Shown here in pieces: positions 8,499-17,265 of a stretch of DNA of 64,000 nucleotides. The stretch is from Glutamicibacter sp. PS (GTDB lineage: Bacteria > Actinomycetota > Actinomycetes > Actinomycetales > Micrococcaceae). The translations under genes and the position numbers were made by a program. Every line of letters starts with the position of its first letter. The stretch's first letter is position 1. The stretch is from the NCBI GenBank assembly GCA_031317595.1, contig JANCMB010000001.1, positions 2,173,610 to 2,237,609 on the forward strand, read 5' to 3'. The notes under the pieces are model-generated. The model had not been told where the DNA came from and did no database searches. It saw only the letters and a list, made by a program, of their open reading frames with translations.

Positions 8499-8984
8499 TT
8501 ATGCCGAAGCCAGAACTTCGTCGAGCAAGCCTTCGGCCTTGACCTCATCGAGATCCTTGGCCAGAGCCAATTCACTGATGAGTACCTGACGCGCCTTGGA
8601 AAGCATCCGCTTTTCTCCGGCAGACAGGCCTCGGTCATTTTCGCGACGCCACAGATCGCGCACAACCTCAGCGACCTTGATAACATCGCCCGAAGCAAGC
8701 TTTTCCAAGTTTGCCTTGTAACGGCGCGACCAGTTGGTCGGCTCTTCGGTGAACTCCGCACGCAGAACATCGAAGACGTGATCTAGGCCTTCCTGGCCCA
8801 CCACGTCACGAACGCCGACTAGATCGACATTCTCGGCCGGGACCTCAATGGTCAGGTCACCCTGCGCCACCTTGAGCTTGAGATACATTTTCTCTTCGCC
8901 CTTAATCTTGCGCATCTTGATTTCCTCAATCATCGCTGCGCCGTGGTGCGGGTAGACAACAGTCTCGCCAACCTCAAAAACCAT
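8499..8984 (-). CDS. carD: CarD family transcriptional regulator
   Basis: A 161-residue RNA polymerase-binding protein. CarD of mycobacteria binds the beta subunit and stabilises open complexes, especially at rRNA promoters. The N-terminal RNAP-interacting Tudor-like domain begins [17 protein letters not shown] basic helical C-terminal DNA-binding domain follows, containing [13 protein letters not shown]. The start is ATG at 8984, where AAAGGGG lies 9 nt upstream and the protein begins MVFEVGE like its family; an in-frame start 12 codons upstream has no such support. It is divergent from lpqE and upstream of ispDF, an arrangement also known in mycobacteria. Confidence 0.93.
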   Translation of the reverse strand: MVFEVGETVVYPHHGAAMIEEIKMRKIKGEEKMYLKLKVAQGDLTIEVPAENVDLVGVRDVVGQEGLDHVFDVLRAEFTEEPTNWSRRYKANLEKLASGDVIKVAEVVRDLWRRENDRGLSAGEKRMLSKARQVLISELALAKDLDEVKAEGLLDEVLASA

Positions 8985-9336
8985 GTGAATTAACCCCTTT
9001 CCCAGCATTAAGTCTACCACGGGAGTTTTTGCCCACGACCTTCATGTGCCCCAAATAACCGCGAAATCACGGGGAACTACCTCTTCCAAATGGGAGAGAA
9101 ACATGGTAAGAAAGGAGGGCGAGTGCGGCGGAGCCTGCACCCCATTCCACTCCCAAATCCTCTACGGCCTGTCGAAAAGTTTGTGGCGCTGGTCGCGAAA
9201 TCATGTTTTTCGGGCCAGAACAGTTAGGCTAGGTACTAGTCGTGGTCCTCGTGTGCCCCGTGCCCCGCGCTGAGTGCAGCCCGCAGGCCGCCACGAAACC
9301 ATGCAACTTTCCTAGTCTCACCGAGGAGTTAGTGTC

Positions 9337-9876
9337 GTGATCACCGCACGCATGACCGCTGGACGCCGGATCGCCGCGTCTATTGCTCTGACTGCTTTGG
9401 CTTTCGGCGCCACTGGCTGTGGTGCCATCAACCAGCAGGCAACCACTACCAACTACGCCGCCAGCGATGGCTCGAACATCACCGTTGCCGAGGCGAAGGC
9501 CCGCAACATCCTGCTCGTCGTCAACGACGAGAGCCACGAAGCACGCCTCATTGGTTCGGTCGTCAACCGAAGCGATTCTGCATTGTCCTTGAGCATCGCT
9601 CCGGAGGGCTTGGCTCCCATTCGCCTGAACGTTCCGGCCGATACCGCGCTGAAGCTCGAAGACGATGCGAACGAGCAGCTGGTTAGCAACCTGACCAAGT
9701 CGGCCGGTGAGCACATCGACGTCACCTTGAGCGTAGGTGGCGAAAGCGTTGAATCCAGCATTCCGGTGGTTGACGGCACCCTTCCCGAGTACCGCGACTT
9801 CGTGCCGGGCGGTTCCGATCCGCACGTAGGTGACCACCTGACTCCGTCGCCGAAGAGCGAAGAGGCACACCACTAA
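9337..9876 (+). CDS. lpqE: LpqE-like lipoprotein
   Basis: A 179-residue secreted lipoprotein. A signal peptide with Arg residues and a hydrophobic stretch ends in ATGC, placing the lipidated cysteine near residue 28. The mature part begins CGAINQQATTT and continues with a beta-rich domain (ITVAEAKARNILLVV, LSLSIAPEGLAPI), resembling mycobacterial LpqE and its PCuAC/DUF461-like fold. The role is unknown; copper binding is not supported because no Met/His metal motif is evident. The C-terminus is low-complexity and His-tailed. GTG start at 9337 with GAGGAG 8 nt upstream. Divergent from carD, as lpqE is in M. tuberculosis, which is the main reason for the name. Confidence 0.72.
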   Translation: MITARMTAGRRIAASIALTALAFGATGCGAINQQATTTNYAASDGSNITVAEAKARNILLVVNDESHEARLIGSVVNRSDSALSLSIAPEGLAPIRLNVPADTALKLEDDANEQLVSNLTKSAGEHIDVTLSVGGESVESSIPVVDGTLPEYRDFVPGGSDPHVGDHLTPSPKSEEAHH

Positions 9877-9900
9877 ACTCAGCGCTCATCTCGCGCAGCA

Positions 9901-9946
9901 TCACGACGCCCGTCGCCCCAGCTGGGGTGCGACGGGCGTCGTTTTG
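9901..9946 (+). terminator. Terminator after lpqE
   Basis: A long GC-rich inverted repeat (outer arms ACGACGCCCGTCGC and GCGACGGGCGTCGT) followed by TTTTG. Confidence 0.8.
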
Positions 9947-9963
9947 CATGTTCAGGAATCGAA

Positions 9964-10002
9964 AACCCCGCCACCATTCCGGCAAAGCGAAGCGGTGGCG
10001 GG
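9964..10002 (-). terminator. Terminator after regX3
   Basis: Arms ACCCCGCCACC and GGTGGCGGGGT downstream of the minus-strand regX3 stop. On that strand TTTTCGATT follows. Confidence 0.7.
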
Positions 10003-10024
10003 GTCGGCCTCGGCCCAGGCGGCC

Positions 10025-10705
10025 CTAGGCGACGAACTTGTAGCCCAGTCCGCGCACGGTGACCAGGTGCTCGGGTACCGCCGGATCGGCTTCGATCTTC
10101 GAACGTAGCCGCTTGACGTGCACGTCGAGCGTCTTCGTATCACCGACGTAGTCGCTGCCCCACACCCGGTCGATGAGTTGTCCGCGGGTCAGCACACGGC
10201 CAGCATTGCGCAGAAGCATTTCAAGCAGTTCAAACTCCTTCAGCGGCATGGCGATTTCGGTGTTATGCACCGAGACCACGTGACGCTCGACGTCCATCCG
10301 CACCGGACCGGCGGTGACAACGTTGCTGATCAACTCGTCGCTCTCGCCTTGACGGCGGAGTACCGCGCGAATGCGCGCCAGCAGTTCCCGCGAGGAGTAG
10401 GGCTTGGTGACGTAGTCGTCGGCACCAAGCTCCAAACCCACAACCTTATCGATCTCCGAGTCTTTCGCGGTCAGCATGATGACCGGCACCTGGCTGGTAG
10501 CTCGAATCTGGCGAATGACCTCGGTACCGGGTTGCCCCGGCAACATCAGATCCAACAGCACAAGATCGGCGCCATGGCGTTCAAATTCGGTGACCGCTAC
10601 GATGCCATCGTCGGCGATATTCACATCGAAACCCTCGCGCTCCAGAAGGTATGAGAGCGGGTCAGAGAGCGATTCCTCGTCCTCGACGATCAGAATCCGG
10701 GTCAT
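10025..10705 (-). CDS. regX3: Phosphate-type response regulator RegX3
   Basis: A 226-residue OmpR/PhoB-class response regulator. The receiver domain (1-120) has acidic pocket residues EDE (8-10), phospho-acceptor Asp52 in LLDLMLPG, and the conserved Lys in VTKPYS. The C-terminal winged helix (about 130-226) includes LLRNAGRVLTRGQLIDRVWG and the recognition-helix region DVHVKRLRSKIE. The start codon overlaps the end of the sensor kinase gene by 4 nt (ATGA), so the two are translationally coupled. The neighbouring SenX3-type kinase and phoU indicate control of the phosphate-starvation response. Confidence 0.93.
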   Translation of the reverse strand: MTRILIVEDEESLSDPLSYLLEREGFDVNIADDGIVAVTEFERHGADLVLLDLMLPGQPGTEVIRQIRATSQVPVIMLTAKDSEIDKVVGLELGADDYVTKPYSSRELLARIRAVLRRQGESDELISNVVTAGPVRMDVERHVVSVHNTEIAMPLKEFELLEMLLRNAGRVLTRGQLIDRVWGSDYVGDTKTLDVHVKRLRSKIEADPAVPEHLVTVRGLGYKFVA

Positions 10706-11916
10706 CGGCGTCCTCCTTCACGGTCCGCCGCGGAGGCGGATTCCGTCTTGTCCTTTGTCGTCTGCGAGTCCGCGCGAGACAGCGCGGTCTCTTCCTCATC
10801 CACTAGGGGAAGTCTTAGGGTGAAGGTCGAGCCCTGTCCGGGCTGCGACCACAGGGTCACCTCACCGCCGTGGTTGGCCACCACGTGTTTCACGATGCTC
10901 AAGCCCAGGCCTGTGCCGCCGGTAGAGCGGGAGCGAGCGGCATCCACCCGGTAGAAACGTTCGAAGACGCGTTCTTGCTCTTCAAGGGAAATACCCGGGC
11001 CCTGGTCGGTCACGGAGATTTGCGCGTACCCATCGCGCTGACGTAAGCCGACGCCGACCGCGGTGTTCGGCGGCGAATAGCGGATGGCGTTGTCGATGAG
11101 GTTGCGTACCGCGGTCATCAATAGGTCGGCGTCACCGTGGATCGGGGCCTCAAGCGAGCCACCGACCGAGATGCGGATTGCCTTCTCTTCGGCCAGTAGC
11201 TGGTTGCGGTCCACGGCCTCGGCAATCACCGAATCCATATTCACCTCATGTCCGTGCACGATGGCGTCGCTGGACTGCAAGCGCGAAAGTTCGATGATGT
11301 CCTGCACCAGCGCGGCCAGCCGTCGCGATTCCTTGTCCATGCGGGTGGAAAACCGGCGTACGGCCACCGGGTCATCGGCGGCATCGGTAATGGCCTCGGC
11401 CAGCAGCGAGATGGCGCCGACCGGGGTCTTCAGTTCATGTGACACGTTGGCCACGAAGTCGTTGCGCATGGCCTCGGTGCGGGTAATTTCCGTCCGGTCG
11501 TCGGCCAACAACAGGATGTACTCGTCACCCAGCGGTGCGACGCGCACGTGCACAATCAGTTGCCCGGCACCCAGAGTGGCACGCTGCAGCTCAAACTGCG
11601 CTTCGGCGATCACCCCGTCGGCCCTGACCCGGCGCACCAGATCCAGCAGCTGGTCGTGCACCAGGGTATGCCCGCGCACCAACCCGTAGGCGTAAGAGGA
11701 CGGGTTGGCCCGCACCACGCCGTCGACGTCATCGAGGATCACGAAAGCGCGACCGATCACGGAGAGCACTGCGGCTGCTCCTTCGGGCAACACGGGCTCG
11801 TCGACCGCGGGGAGCTTCGCGGCGCGCGACTGGGAGTATCGGTAGGCGGCTACACCCACCACACCCAGCAGGAGGCCGATCAGCCCGGCGATGATGATCG
11901 AGAAGACGTCGTTCAC
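10702..11916 (-). CDS. senX3: Phosphate sensor histidine kinase SenX3
   Basis: A 404-residue membrane histidine kinase paired with RegX3. One strong N-terminal transmembrane segment (FSIIIAGLIGLLLGVVGVAA) is followed by a PAS-like region (VIGRAFVILDDVDGVVRANPS), then the HisKA domain with phospho-acceptor His in NVSHELKTPVGAI. The HATPase domain has N box NLIDNAIRYSPP, G1 DQGPGIS and G2 GGTGLGLSI. I place the start at GTG 11916, 20 codons inside the longest frame, because the protein then begins right before the membrane segment and TACGCT lies 6 nt upstream (leaderless). The C-terminal tail is acidic and Ser/Thr-rich. Confidence 0.92.
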   Translation of the reverse strand: MNDVFSIIIAGLIGLLLGVVGVAAYRYSQSRAAKLPAVDEPVLPEGAAAVLSVIGRAFVILDDVDGVVRANPSSYAYGLVRGHTLVHDQLLDLVRRVRADGVIAEAQFELQRATLGAGQLIVHVRVAPLGDEYILLLADDRTEITRTEAMRNDFVANVSHELKTPVGAISLLAEAITDAADDPVAVRRFSTRMDKESRRLAALVQDIIELSRLQSSDAIVHGHEVNMDSVIAEAVDRNQLLAEEKAIRISVGGSLEAPIHGDADLLMTAVRNLIDNAIRYSPPNTAVGVGLRQRDGYAQISVTDQGPGISLEEQERVFERFYRVDAARSRSTGGTGLGLSIVKHVVANHGGEVTLWSQPGQGSTFTLRLPLVDEEETALSRADSQTTKDKTESASAADREGGRR

Positions 11917-11922
11917 CCTTTT

Positions 11923-11928
11923 AGCGTA
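11923..11928 (-). promoter_or_regulatory. -10 box of leaderless senX3-regX3 promoter
   Basis: TACGCT on the minus strand, 6 nt before the chosen GTG start. Confidence 0.55.
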
Positions 11929-12111
11929 TCGGTGTTTGCGCCCCGACGATGGACGAAATGACCGCAAAGCGCCCAATTCAACACGCTGTTCACCGAACGT
12001 TCACTTTTCCCCTCCCCCTCGTTTACGCTAGGCTGACAAGCTTGAGATCGACCCTCCGCCCTGCCCGAAACCAGGTGGGGACGATCCGTAAACATTCGAA
12101 AGGACTGCCGA

Positions 12112-12765
12112 GTGCGCAAGGTATTTCAGGCCGATCTGCAGCAGATTGGCGAAGAACTGATCGAGATGTCCAATCTCGTAGCAGTCGCCATGGACCGGGC
12201 CTGGGAGTCGCTGGCCAACGCCGACGTGGAGATTGCCCAAGAGGTTATCGCCGCCGACGCCAAAATCGATTTCCTGCAGAACCAGCTCGACGAACGAGCT
12301 ATTGACACCCTAGCCTTGCAGGGCCCCGTGGCCAGCGATCTGCGCATGATCGTCGGCTCCTTGCGGATGTCCGCCTCACTCGAGCGCATGGGTGACTTGG
12401 CCCGCCACCTGGCACAGCTAACGCGCCTGCGCTTCCCAAAGCGGGCACTGCCCTCGGAAATCAGCGGCGTCTTCAACGAAATGGCCCAGCTTGATATCCA
12501 GATCGCCCAGGCGGTCGGCGAGCTGCTGGACACCCGCGATCTGTCCATTGCTTCGCGGATTATCGGCCTGAACCATGAGGTCGATAAGTTGCATGCCTCG
12601 GTCTTCACCGCCGTGGCCGATCCGTCGTGGAACGCCGATGCGCCGACCACCGTGGATGTTTCGCTCACCAGCCGGTACCTGGAGCGCTTCGGTGACCACG
12701 GGGTCTCCGTGGCCCGCAAGGTGACCTACTTGGTCACCGGCGAATGGGAGCCGACCAGCCTGTAG
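12112..12765 (+). CDS. phoU: Phosphate signalling protein PhoU
   Basis: A 217-residue all-helical PhoU protein. Two three-helix PhoU repeats are visible, each with the acidic metal-binding type pattern (VASDLRMIVGSLRMSASLERMGDLARH, and TSRYLERFGDHGVSVARKVTYLVTGE). PhoU links the PstSCAB phosphate transporter to the sensor kinase and dampens signalling when phosphate is plentiful. GTG start with GAAAGGA 7 nt upstream. It is divergent from senX3-regX3, as in many actinobacteria. Confidence 0.93.
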   Translation: MRKVFQADLQQIGEELIEMSNLVAVAMDRAWESLANADVEIAQEVIAADAKIDFLQNQLDERAIDTLALQGPVASDLRMIVGSLRMSASLERMGDLARHLAQLTRLRFPKRALPSEISGVFNEMAQLDIQIAQAVGELLDTRDLSIASRIIGLNHEVDKLHASVFTAVADPSWNADAPTTVDVSLTSRYLERFGDHGVSVARKVTYLVTGEWEPTSL

Positions 12766-12786
12766 GGCTGCACCGAACAGAGCAGA

Positions 12787-12825
12787 AACCCTGTCGATGC
12801 CACTACGCATCGGCGGGGTTTTCTT
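12787..12825 (+). terminator. Terminator after phoU
   Basis: Imperfect arms AAACCCTGTCGATGC and GCATCGGCGGGGTTT followed by TCTTTG. Confidence 0.7.
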
Positions 12826-12948
12826 TGTGCCCGGAAACTTTCAGTCAGGAAATGATCGTATAGCTCGACTAACCTGTAGTGGTAAGGCACCGACACGTGC
12901 GGGTGTGATGTGGCGATTTGTGTGCCACAACCATTCAGGAGAGGACCT

Positions 12949-15516
12949 ATGGGCTCCGACCAGCAACCCGAATCCGAGAAGACTCCGCCAACCAGCGCTC
13001 CGGCGGGCAAAGCCCATGAGCCGCCGATGCCCGTCTCAACTGAGCACCGCGCCCTCGGGGCTCAAATCAGTACGGTCTTCCAAGGCTATTTTCGCTTCCT
13101 GCTCTCCGGATCCGGCCTACGGCTTTTCGCGCTACATGCCGCACTCGTTGCCCTGGCGACCGCTCTGCTCGCGCTGTGCTACCAGCAATTTTTCGGGCGC
13201 ACGATTGATAACCTCGTCAGCGAGCAGCTGTTCGGATCCGAGACGACTCCCTTCGCGAATAGCTTCGAAAGTTTTCTACTGCTGTGCTCTTTTGTGCTCG
13301 GTGGTCGACTCGACGTTGCACTTAGAGCCGAAGTCTTCTTTACCGGACCGTTCTCCTTTGACCTCGGTCTGGGGCTGAGCCAATTCACCTTCTTGGCCCT
13401 CGTGGGCGTGGGAGTCTTCGGGCTCTACCGCTGGCATGCCCGCCGGCGTCTGGCCGGTATCGCTCCTCGCTGGTTTGCCCTGGCAAACTCCGTGATACTT
13501 GCCTTGGTCTTTGCGGCGCTCTCATTGATTGGCCAGATACGCCTGGGTGATGACCGAAACCAGGTGATGATCTCCGGAAACATCGGCACCGTCTTTCTCG
13601 CCGTCTTAATCAGCAGTGCCATCGGCAGCTTTCTAGCTCTTCCAGCCCGCTCAGCGAGTCGATGGACAGCCCTCACCGCGCTCATTCGAGAAACTACCGT
13701 GTTCACCAGTATTGCGTTGTGCCTATTCTCGGTTGTAGCGTTCGTCTTCTTCGTGGTGCTCTCAGTCAAGGGCTCACTTTCGGTCAGTGAAAGTCTCGAG
13801 TATCTACTACTGCTTCTCGCCCTGCTCATCAATGCGGCGGTGATCCTTTGTGGCCTAGGTTTCTTCGGACAGCTCGCAATTTACGTTCCTCCCGAACTAG
13901 CCCGCCTCTATCGACCGCTTGATGTTCAAATAACGGATGCGGAAGCCGCGCAGAAGATCGACATGTTCGACATCGGTAGCGGGCTGGGAGCCTGGCTCCT
14001 GGTTGCGACCGCGCTATCGGTGGTTATCACTTCCATTGCCCTGGGGGTGCGCCGAGGACGTACGCGGCAGCGCTTCAATCCGCGACGCATCTGGCAACTT
14101 CCGGCAGGGGTGCTGATCCTGTGGCTCGTCCTAATCAACGTTTCGGCGCTCAGCGTCTGGGGCGGCGATCCATCTCCCGCTGGCTCTATTTTGCCGGAGC
14201 TGGGTTTCCGGATGAGCTTACTGTGGTTCACGCCGTTCTTCCTGACCTTAGCTGCAGCGCTAATCTCGGTGCTCGCAGAATTCGCACCGTACTGGTGTTA
14301 CCGCTTTGCACCCTGGGCGCTGACCCTGTGTGGTGGGCGGAAAGCCACCGCCAGCTGGGCCGCCGGCACACCCACCGCCTGGATGATCCAACCTGCTGCG
14401 CGACCTGCTAGATTCGCCACCCCCGATCCGGTGACCGGCGAGCACCCTGCCGACAACCAGCCGAAGGACGCTAGCTCAGCTGACTCGTCTTCGCCAATGC
14501 CTCACGATGGAGTGCCGGACCAGCCCCTCTCGGCGACGACCAAAAAGAAACTCCGGTTCGCCGGTATCGGTCTGTTGGTCGTGATTATCTTGCTAGCTCT
14601 GAGCTTCGGGGCGGTCGCTTTCTTGAATTCGCAACGTAAGCCCGAGGCCGAGGTGCAACGCTACCTACAGTTGCTCTCCGAGGGGCACGCCTCCCAGGCC
14701 AGCGATATGGTCGATCCCGGGGTCGATTACGGCCAGCGCGTGCTACTCAGCGATGAGGTACTTCAGGCCAGTGAAGCTCGCCTCGAGCCGCAATCGGTAC
14801 GTCTGGTATCCGAAACGGCTCGCACGGCGAACGTCGAGGCGGTCTATTCGGTCAACGGCCAGCAAGCAACTCACCACTTTCAAGTGGCGCGCGGGCCGAA
14901 AGAGTACGCCCTGCTAACGACGTGGCAAATTCAAGATCCGCTGATCGCCGAAGTTCAGCTACGCTCCGGGCAACAAACCGTTAATGTCTCGGGTACCCAA
15001 ATTCCGTTGCGGGAAGACAGCGGTGGCCTCCTACATCGTGGGCAGGGCTACGGCGGTACGTTCTACGCGTACCCGGGTTTGTACGAGGTCACAGGCGAGT
15101 CAACAAAGTATGAGCAAGCTTCAAATGCTCAGTTGCGCGTGCTGGATCCCACCACCGGAGAGCTCAGGGCCGACGTCAAAACCCAACCGACGGATGCCCT
15201 AGAAAAGGTGGTCTTAGATGCCGTCAACCAAGCAGCCGAGGCCTGTGTTGAAGTACCTAGCAACACCGAAGCCTATTGCCCATACCAGTTGCGGCAGTCC
15301 GACCTCGAATCCTTCTCCGTAGTGGAGCGTGCGACCGAGGTGATCGATCTCGATAAGGACTCCTTCACCGCCGGGCAGGTGACCTTTCGATATAAGAAGA
15401 GCGATCTGGGCACTCTCGAGTTTGACCCACATGAAATCAGCGTGACTTTCCGTGGAGAAATTCAGTGGGAAGAAGGCGAGCCCCGAGTTCAGAATATTAG
15501 GACCGGCTGGTTCTAG
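12949..15516 (+). CDS. Large polytopic membrane protein with extracytoplasmic tail, unknown function
   Basis: I do not recognise this 855-residue protein. A short Pro/Glu-rich cytoplasmic N-terminus is followed by about nine predicted membrane segments over residues 45-460 (for example ALVALATALLALCY, LLLLLALLINAAVIL, LPAGVLILWLVLIN). A Ser/Pro-rich linker of about 70 residues follows, then a final transmembrane helix near 540 (AGIGLLVVIILLALSFGAVAFL) and about 290 residues that should lie outside. That outer part has repeated beta-rich segments and two Cys, somewhat like TcaA/DUF4878-type surface proteins. ATG at 12949 with AGGAGAGG 4 nt upstream. Single-gene unit between phoU and a long terminator. 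Confidence 0.8.
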   Translation: MGSDQQPESEKTPPTSAPAGKAHEPPMPVSTEHRALGAQISTVFQGYFRFLLSGSGLRLFALHAALVALATALLALCYQQFFGRTIDNLVSEQLFGSETTPFANSFESFLLLCSFVLGGRLDVALRAEVFFTGPFSFDLGLGLSQFTFLALVGVGVFGLYRWHARRRLAGIAPRWFALANSVILALVFAALSLIGQIRLGDDRNQVMISGNIGTVFLAVLISSAIGSFLALPARSASRWTALTALIRETTVFTSIALCLFSVVAFVFFVVLSVKGSLSVSESLEYLLLLLALLINAAVILCGLGFFGQLAIYVPPELARLYRPLDVQITDAEAAQKIDMFDIGSGLGAWLLVATALSVVITSIALGVRRGRTRQRFNPRRIWQLPAGVLILWLVLINVSALSVWGGDPSPAGSILPELGFRMSLLWFTPFFLTLAAALISVLAEFAPYWCYRFAPWALTLCGGRKATASWAAGTPTAWMIQPAARPARFATPDPVTGEHPADNQPKDASSADSSSPMPHDGVPDQPLSATTKKKLRFAGIGLLVVIILLALSFGAVAFLNSQRKPEAEVQRYLQLLSEGHASQASDMVDPGVDYGQRVLLSDEVLQASEARLEPQSVRLVSETARTANVEAVYSVNGQQATHHFQVARGPKEYALLTTWQIQDPLIAEVQLRSGQQTVNVSGTQIPLREDSGGLLHRGQGYGGTFYAYPGLYEVTGESTKYEQASNAQLRVLDPTTGELRADVKTQPTDALEKVVLDAVNQAAEACVEVPSNTEAYCPYQLRQSDLESFSVVERATEVIDLDKDSFTAGQVTFRYKKSDLGTLEFDPHEISVTFRGEIQWEEGEPRVQNIRTGWF

Positions 15517-15529
15517 AACCGGCTCATAA

Positions 15530-15580
15530 AAAGCGGGGGTCTTGACCAAACACACTGTGTTTGGTCAAGACCCCCGCTTT
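15530..15580. terminator. Bidirectional terminator with 25-bp perfect stem
   Basis: A perfectly paired 25-bp inverted repeat with a single-base centre, A/T-rich at both ends. It lies between two convergent genes and can serve both. Confidence 0.85.
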
Positions 15581-15630
15581 GTGGCGCCACTTGGGCGCCG
15601 CAGATCTTCGGTGGCGAAGGTCCGTGGGTC

Positions 15631-15933
15631 TTAGCCCTCGCACTCCACACAGTAACCAATTCCGCCGTCTTCGTGCACCAGCTGCGAACGGTGGCGGATC
15701 AAGAAGCAAGAACCACAGATAAACTCATCGTCCTTCTGCGGGACGACGGTCACGGTCAGTTCCTCGTTGGACAGGTCCGCACCCGGCAGATCCATGCCGT
15801 CGGTGTGGTCGGCCTCGTCCATTTCTCGCACAACGCTCTTGGCGTCCGGTGCATTAGCGGACTTTACCGCGTCTAGTGAAGCCTTACGCGCCTCGGCAAC
15901 ATCCGGGCGGACTTCATCGTAATCAGTTGCCAC
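15631..15933 (-). CDS. DUF4193 zinc-ribbon protein
   Basis: A 100-residue actinobacterial protein of the DUF4193 family, function unknown. The N-terminus ATDYDE and central ELTVTVVPQKDDEFICGSCFLIRHRSQL match the family. A C-terminal zinc ribbon has CGSC and CVEC. The GTG at 15933 is preferred because homologues begin MATDYD and AGGA lies 9 nt upstream; an ATG three codons earlier is only 1 nt after that AGGA. Confidence 0.88.
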   Translation of the reverse strand: MATDYDEVRPDVAEARKASLDAVKSANAPDAKSVVREMDEADHTDGMDLPGADLSNEELTVTVVPQKDDEFICGSCFLIRHRSQLVHEDGGIGYCVECEG

Positions 15934-16068
15934 GAATTGCATTCCTAACGTGAGCCATTGAGCCTATTCGAGATAGGAGATTACAGCATACGAGGGCAGA
16001 AAATACAATCCGTTTCCATAATTTCGCTCACAGCGGTTATTTCCCGGCAACTTCCTGTTAAAGTAGCG

Positions 16069-16110
16069 GCGGCGTGGGCCGGAGAACTTGCCGTTCCCAG
16101 CCCACGCCGC
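16069..16110 (-). terminator. Terminator after gpmA
   Basis: An 11-bp perfect stem, GCGGCGTGGGC / GCCCACGCCGC, with a 20-nt partly structured loop lies just downstream of gpmA on the minus strand. Confidence 0.65.
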
Positions 16111-16123
16111 AAAGAGCTACAGA

Positions 16124-16870
16124 CTACTTGCGCCCCTGGTTGGCCACTGCCTTGATGGCGTCGGCGGCGGCTTCCGGATCGAGGTAGGTGCCTCCCGGGG
16201 TGATCGGGGCAAAGTTCTCGTCCAGTTCGTAGACCAGCGGGATGCCGGTAGGAATGTTCAGCGCGGCGATATCGTCATCGCTGATTCCGTCAAGGTGCTT
16301 AACCAGCGCACGCAAGGAGTTACCGTGAGCGGTGACCAGGACGGTCTTGCCCTCCGACAGGTCTGCCTTGATGTCCGATTCCCAGTAAGGAAGCATGCGC
16401 TCAAGCACGTCCTTCAAGCATTCGGTACGCGGGGCGGAATCTCCCAAGTCGGCGTAGCGCTCCTCACCGATCTGGCTAAACTCCGAGTTGTCGTCCAACG
16501 CTGGTGGCGGGGTGTCGTAGCTGCGGCGCCACAGCATGAACTGATCTTCACCAAACTCGGCCAAGGTTTCTGCCTTGTCCTTGCCCTGCAGGGCTCCGTA
16601 GTGTCGCTCGTTCAGACGCCAGTCGCGCTTCACCGGGATCCACGAACGGCCTGCGGCCTCGAGTGCAAGATTTGCGGTGGTGATCGCGCGGGTTAGCAGT
16701 GAGGTGTGCAAAACCTGCGGCTTGTAGCCGGCCTCTGCCATCAGCTCACCGCCGCGCGTAGCTTCCGCGCGTCCCTTCTCGGTGAGAGAAACGTCGTACC
16801 AACCAGTGAATAGGTTCTTTTCGTTCCATTCGCTCTGCCCGTGGCGGAGCAAAATCAAAGTATGGCTCAT
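16124..16870 (-). CDS. gpmA: 2,3-bisphosphoglycerate-dependent phosphoglycerate mutase
   Basis: A 248-residue cofactor-dependent mutase that interconverts 3- and 2-phosphoglycerate in glycolysis. The phosphohistidine motif [10 protein letters not shown] is at residues 6-15, with [15 protein letters not shown] after it, [14 protein letters not shown] in the middle and the second catalytic His in [17 protein letters not shown]. The start at 16870 gives [17 protein letters not shown] lies 7 nt before this ATG, so the mRNA is probably leaderless. Confidence 0.95.
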   Translation of the reverse strand: MSHTLILLRHGQSEWNEKNLFTGWYDVSLTEKGRAEATRGGELMAEAGYKPQVLHTSLLTRAITTANLALEAAGRSWIPVKRDWRLNERHYGALQGKDKAETLAEFGEDQFMLWRRSYDTPPPALDDNSEFSQIGEERYADLGDSAPRTECLKDVLERMLPYWESDIKADLSEGKTVLVTAHGNSLRALVKHLDGISDDDIAALNIPTGIPLVYELDENFAPITPGGTYLDPEAAADAIKAVANQGRK

Positions 16871-16877
16871 ACAGTCC

Positions 16878-16883
16878 ATCCTA
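16878..16883 (-). promoter_or_regulatory. -10 box of leaderless gpmA promoter
   Basis: TAGGAT on the minus strand, 7 nt before the gpmA ATG. Confidence 0.55.
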
Positions 16884-16936
16884 GCGAACTGGGTCCTCAG
16901 CCTTCGGGTCGCGTCAAAGTATGTCGCCAGTAAGAG

Positions 16937-17248
16937 CTAGTAGTACCAGTTTCCGCTCTTGCCGCTGACCGCCGGGCGGACATCGGCGAGGTAGACACAG
17001 GCGATACATGCGGCAATGAGCTGGAGGAACAGCGGACCACCGATCATCGACGGTAGTGCCGAAAGCAGCGCGACAAAGGTACTCGCGCCAGTTAAGCCTA
17101 GCCACCAGCCCTTCGTGCGTTTGCCTTCCTCGAGGTAGCGTTGCGCACCGTGCCGCAGAGCGTCCAGAAGCGCCCACACTGCCAATCCAAGGATCACCAA
17201 CGACAGCCCGTAGTAGAGAAAGTGCTCAATCGTTATCGCCCACTGCAT
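16937..17248 (-). CDS. DUF2516 membrane protein
   Basis: A 103-residue integral membrane protein of the actinobacterial DUF2516 family, function unknown. Three hydrophobic segments are visible (LYYGLSLVILGLAVWALLDA, GLTGASTFVALLSAL, LQLIAACIACVYLADVRPAV). The family endpoint YLADVRPAV is conserved. TAGGAT lies 6 nt before the ATG, indicating a leaderless start. It lies 66 nt upstream of gpmA on the same strand. Confidence 0.85.
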   Translation of the reverse strand: MQWAITIEHFLYYGLSLVILGLAVWALLDALRHGAQRYLEEGKRTKGWWLGLTGASTFVALLSALPSMIGGPLFLQLIAACIACVYLADVRPAVSGKSGNWYY

Positions 17249-17254
17249 AGTTCT

Positions 17255-17260
17255 ATCCTA
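17255..17260 (-). promoter_or_regulatory. -10 box of leaderless DUF2516 promoter
   Basis: TAGGAT on the minus strand, 6 nt before the ATG at 17248. Confidence 0.5.
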
Positions 17261-17265
17261 CGTCG

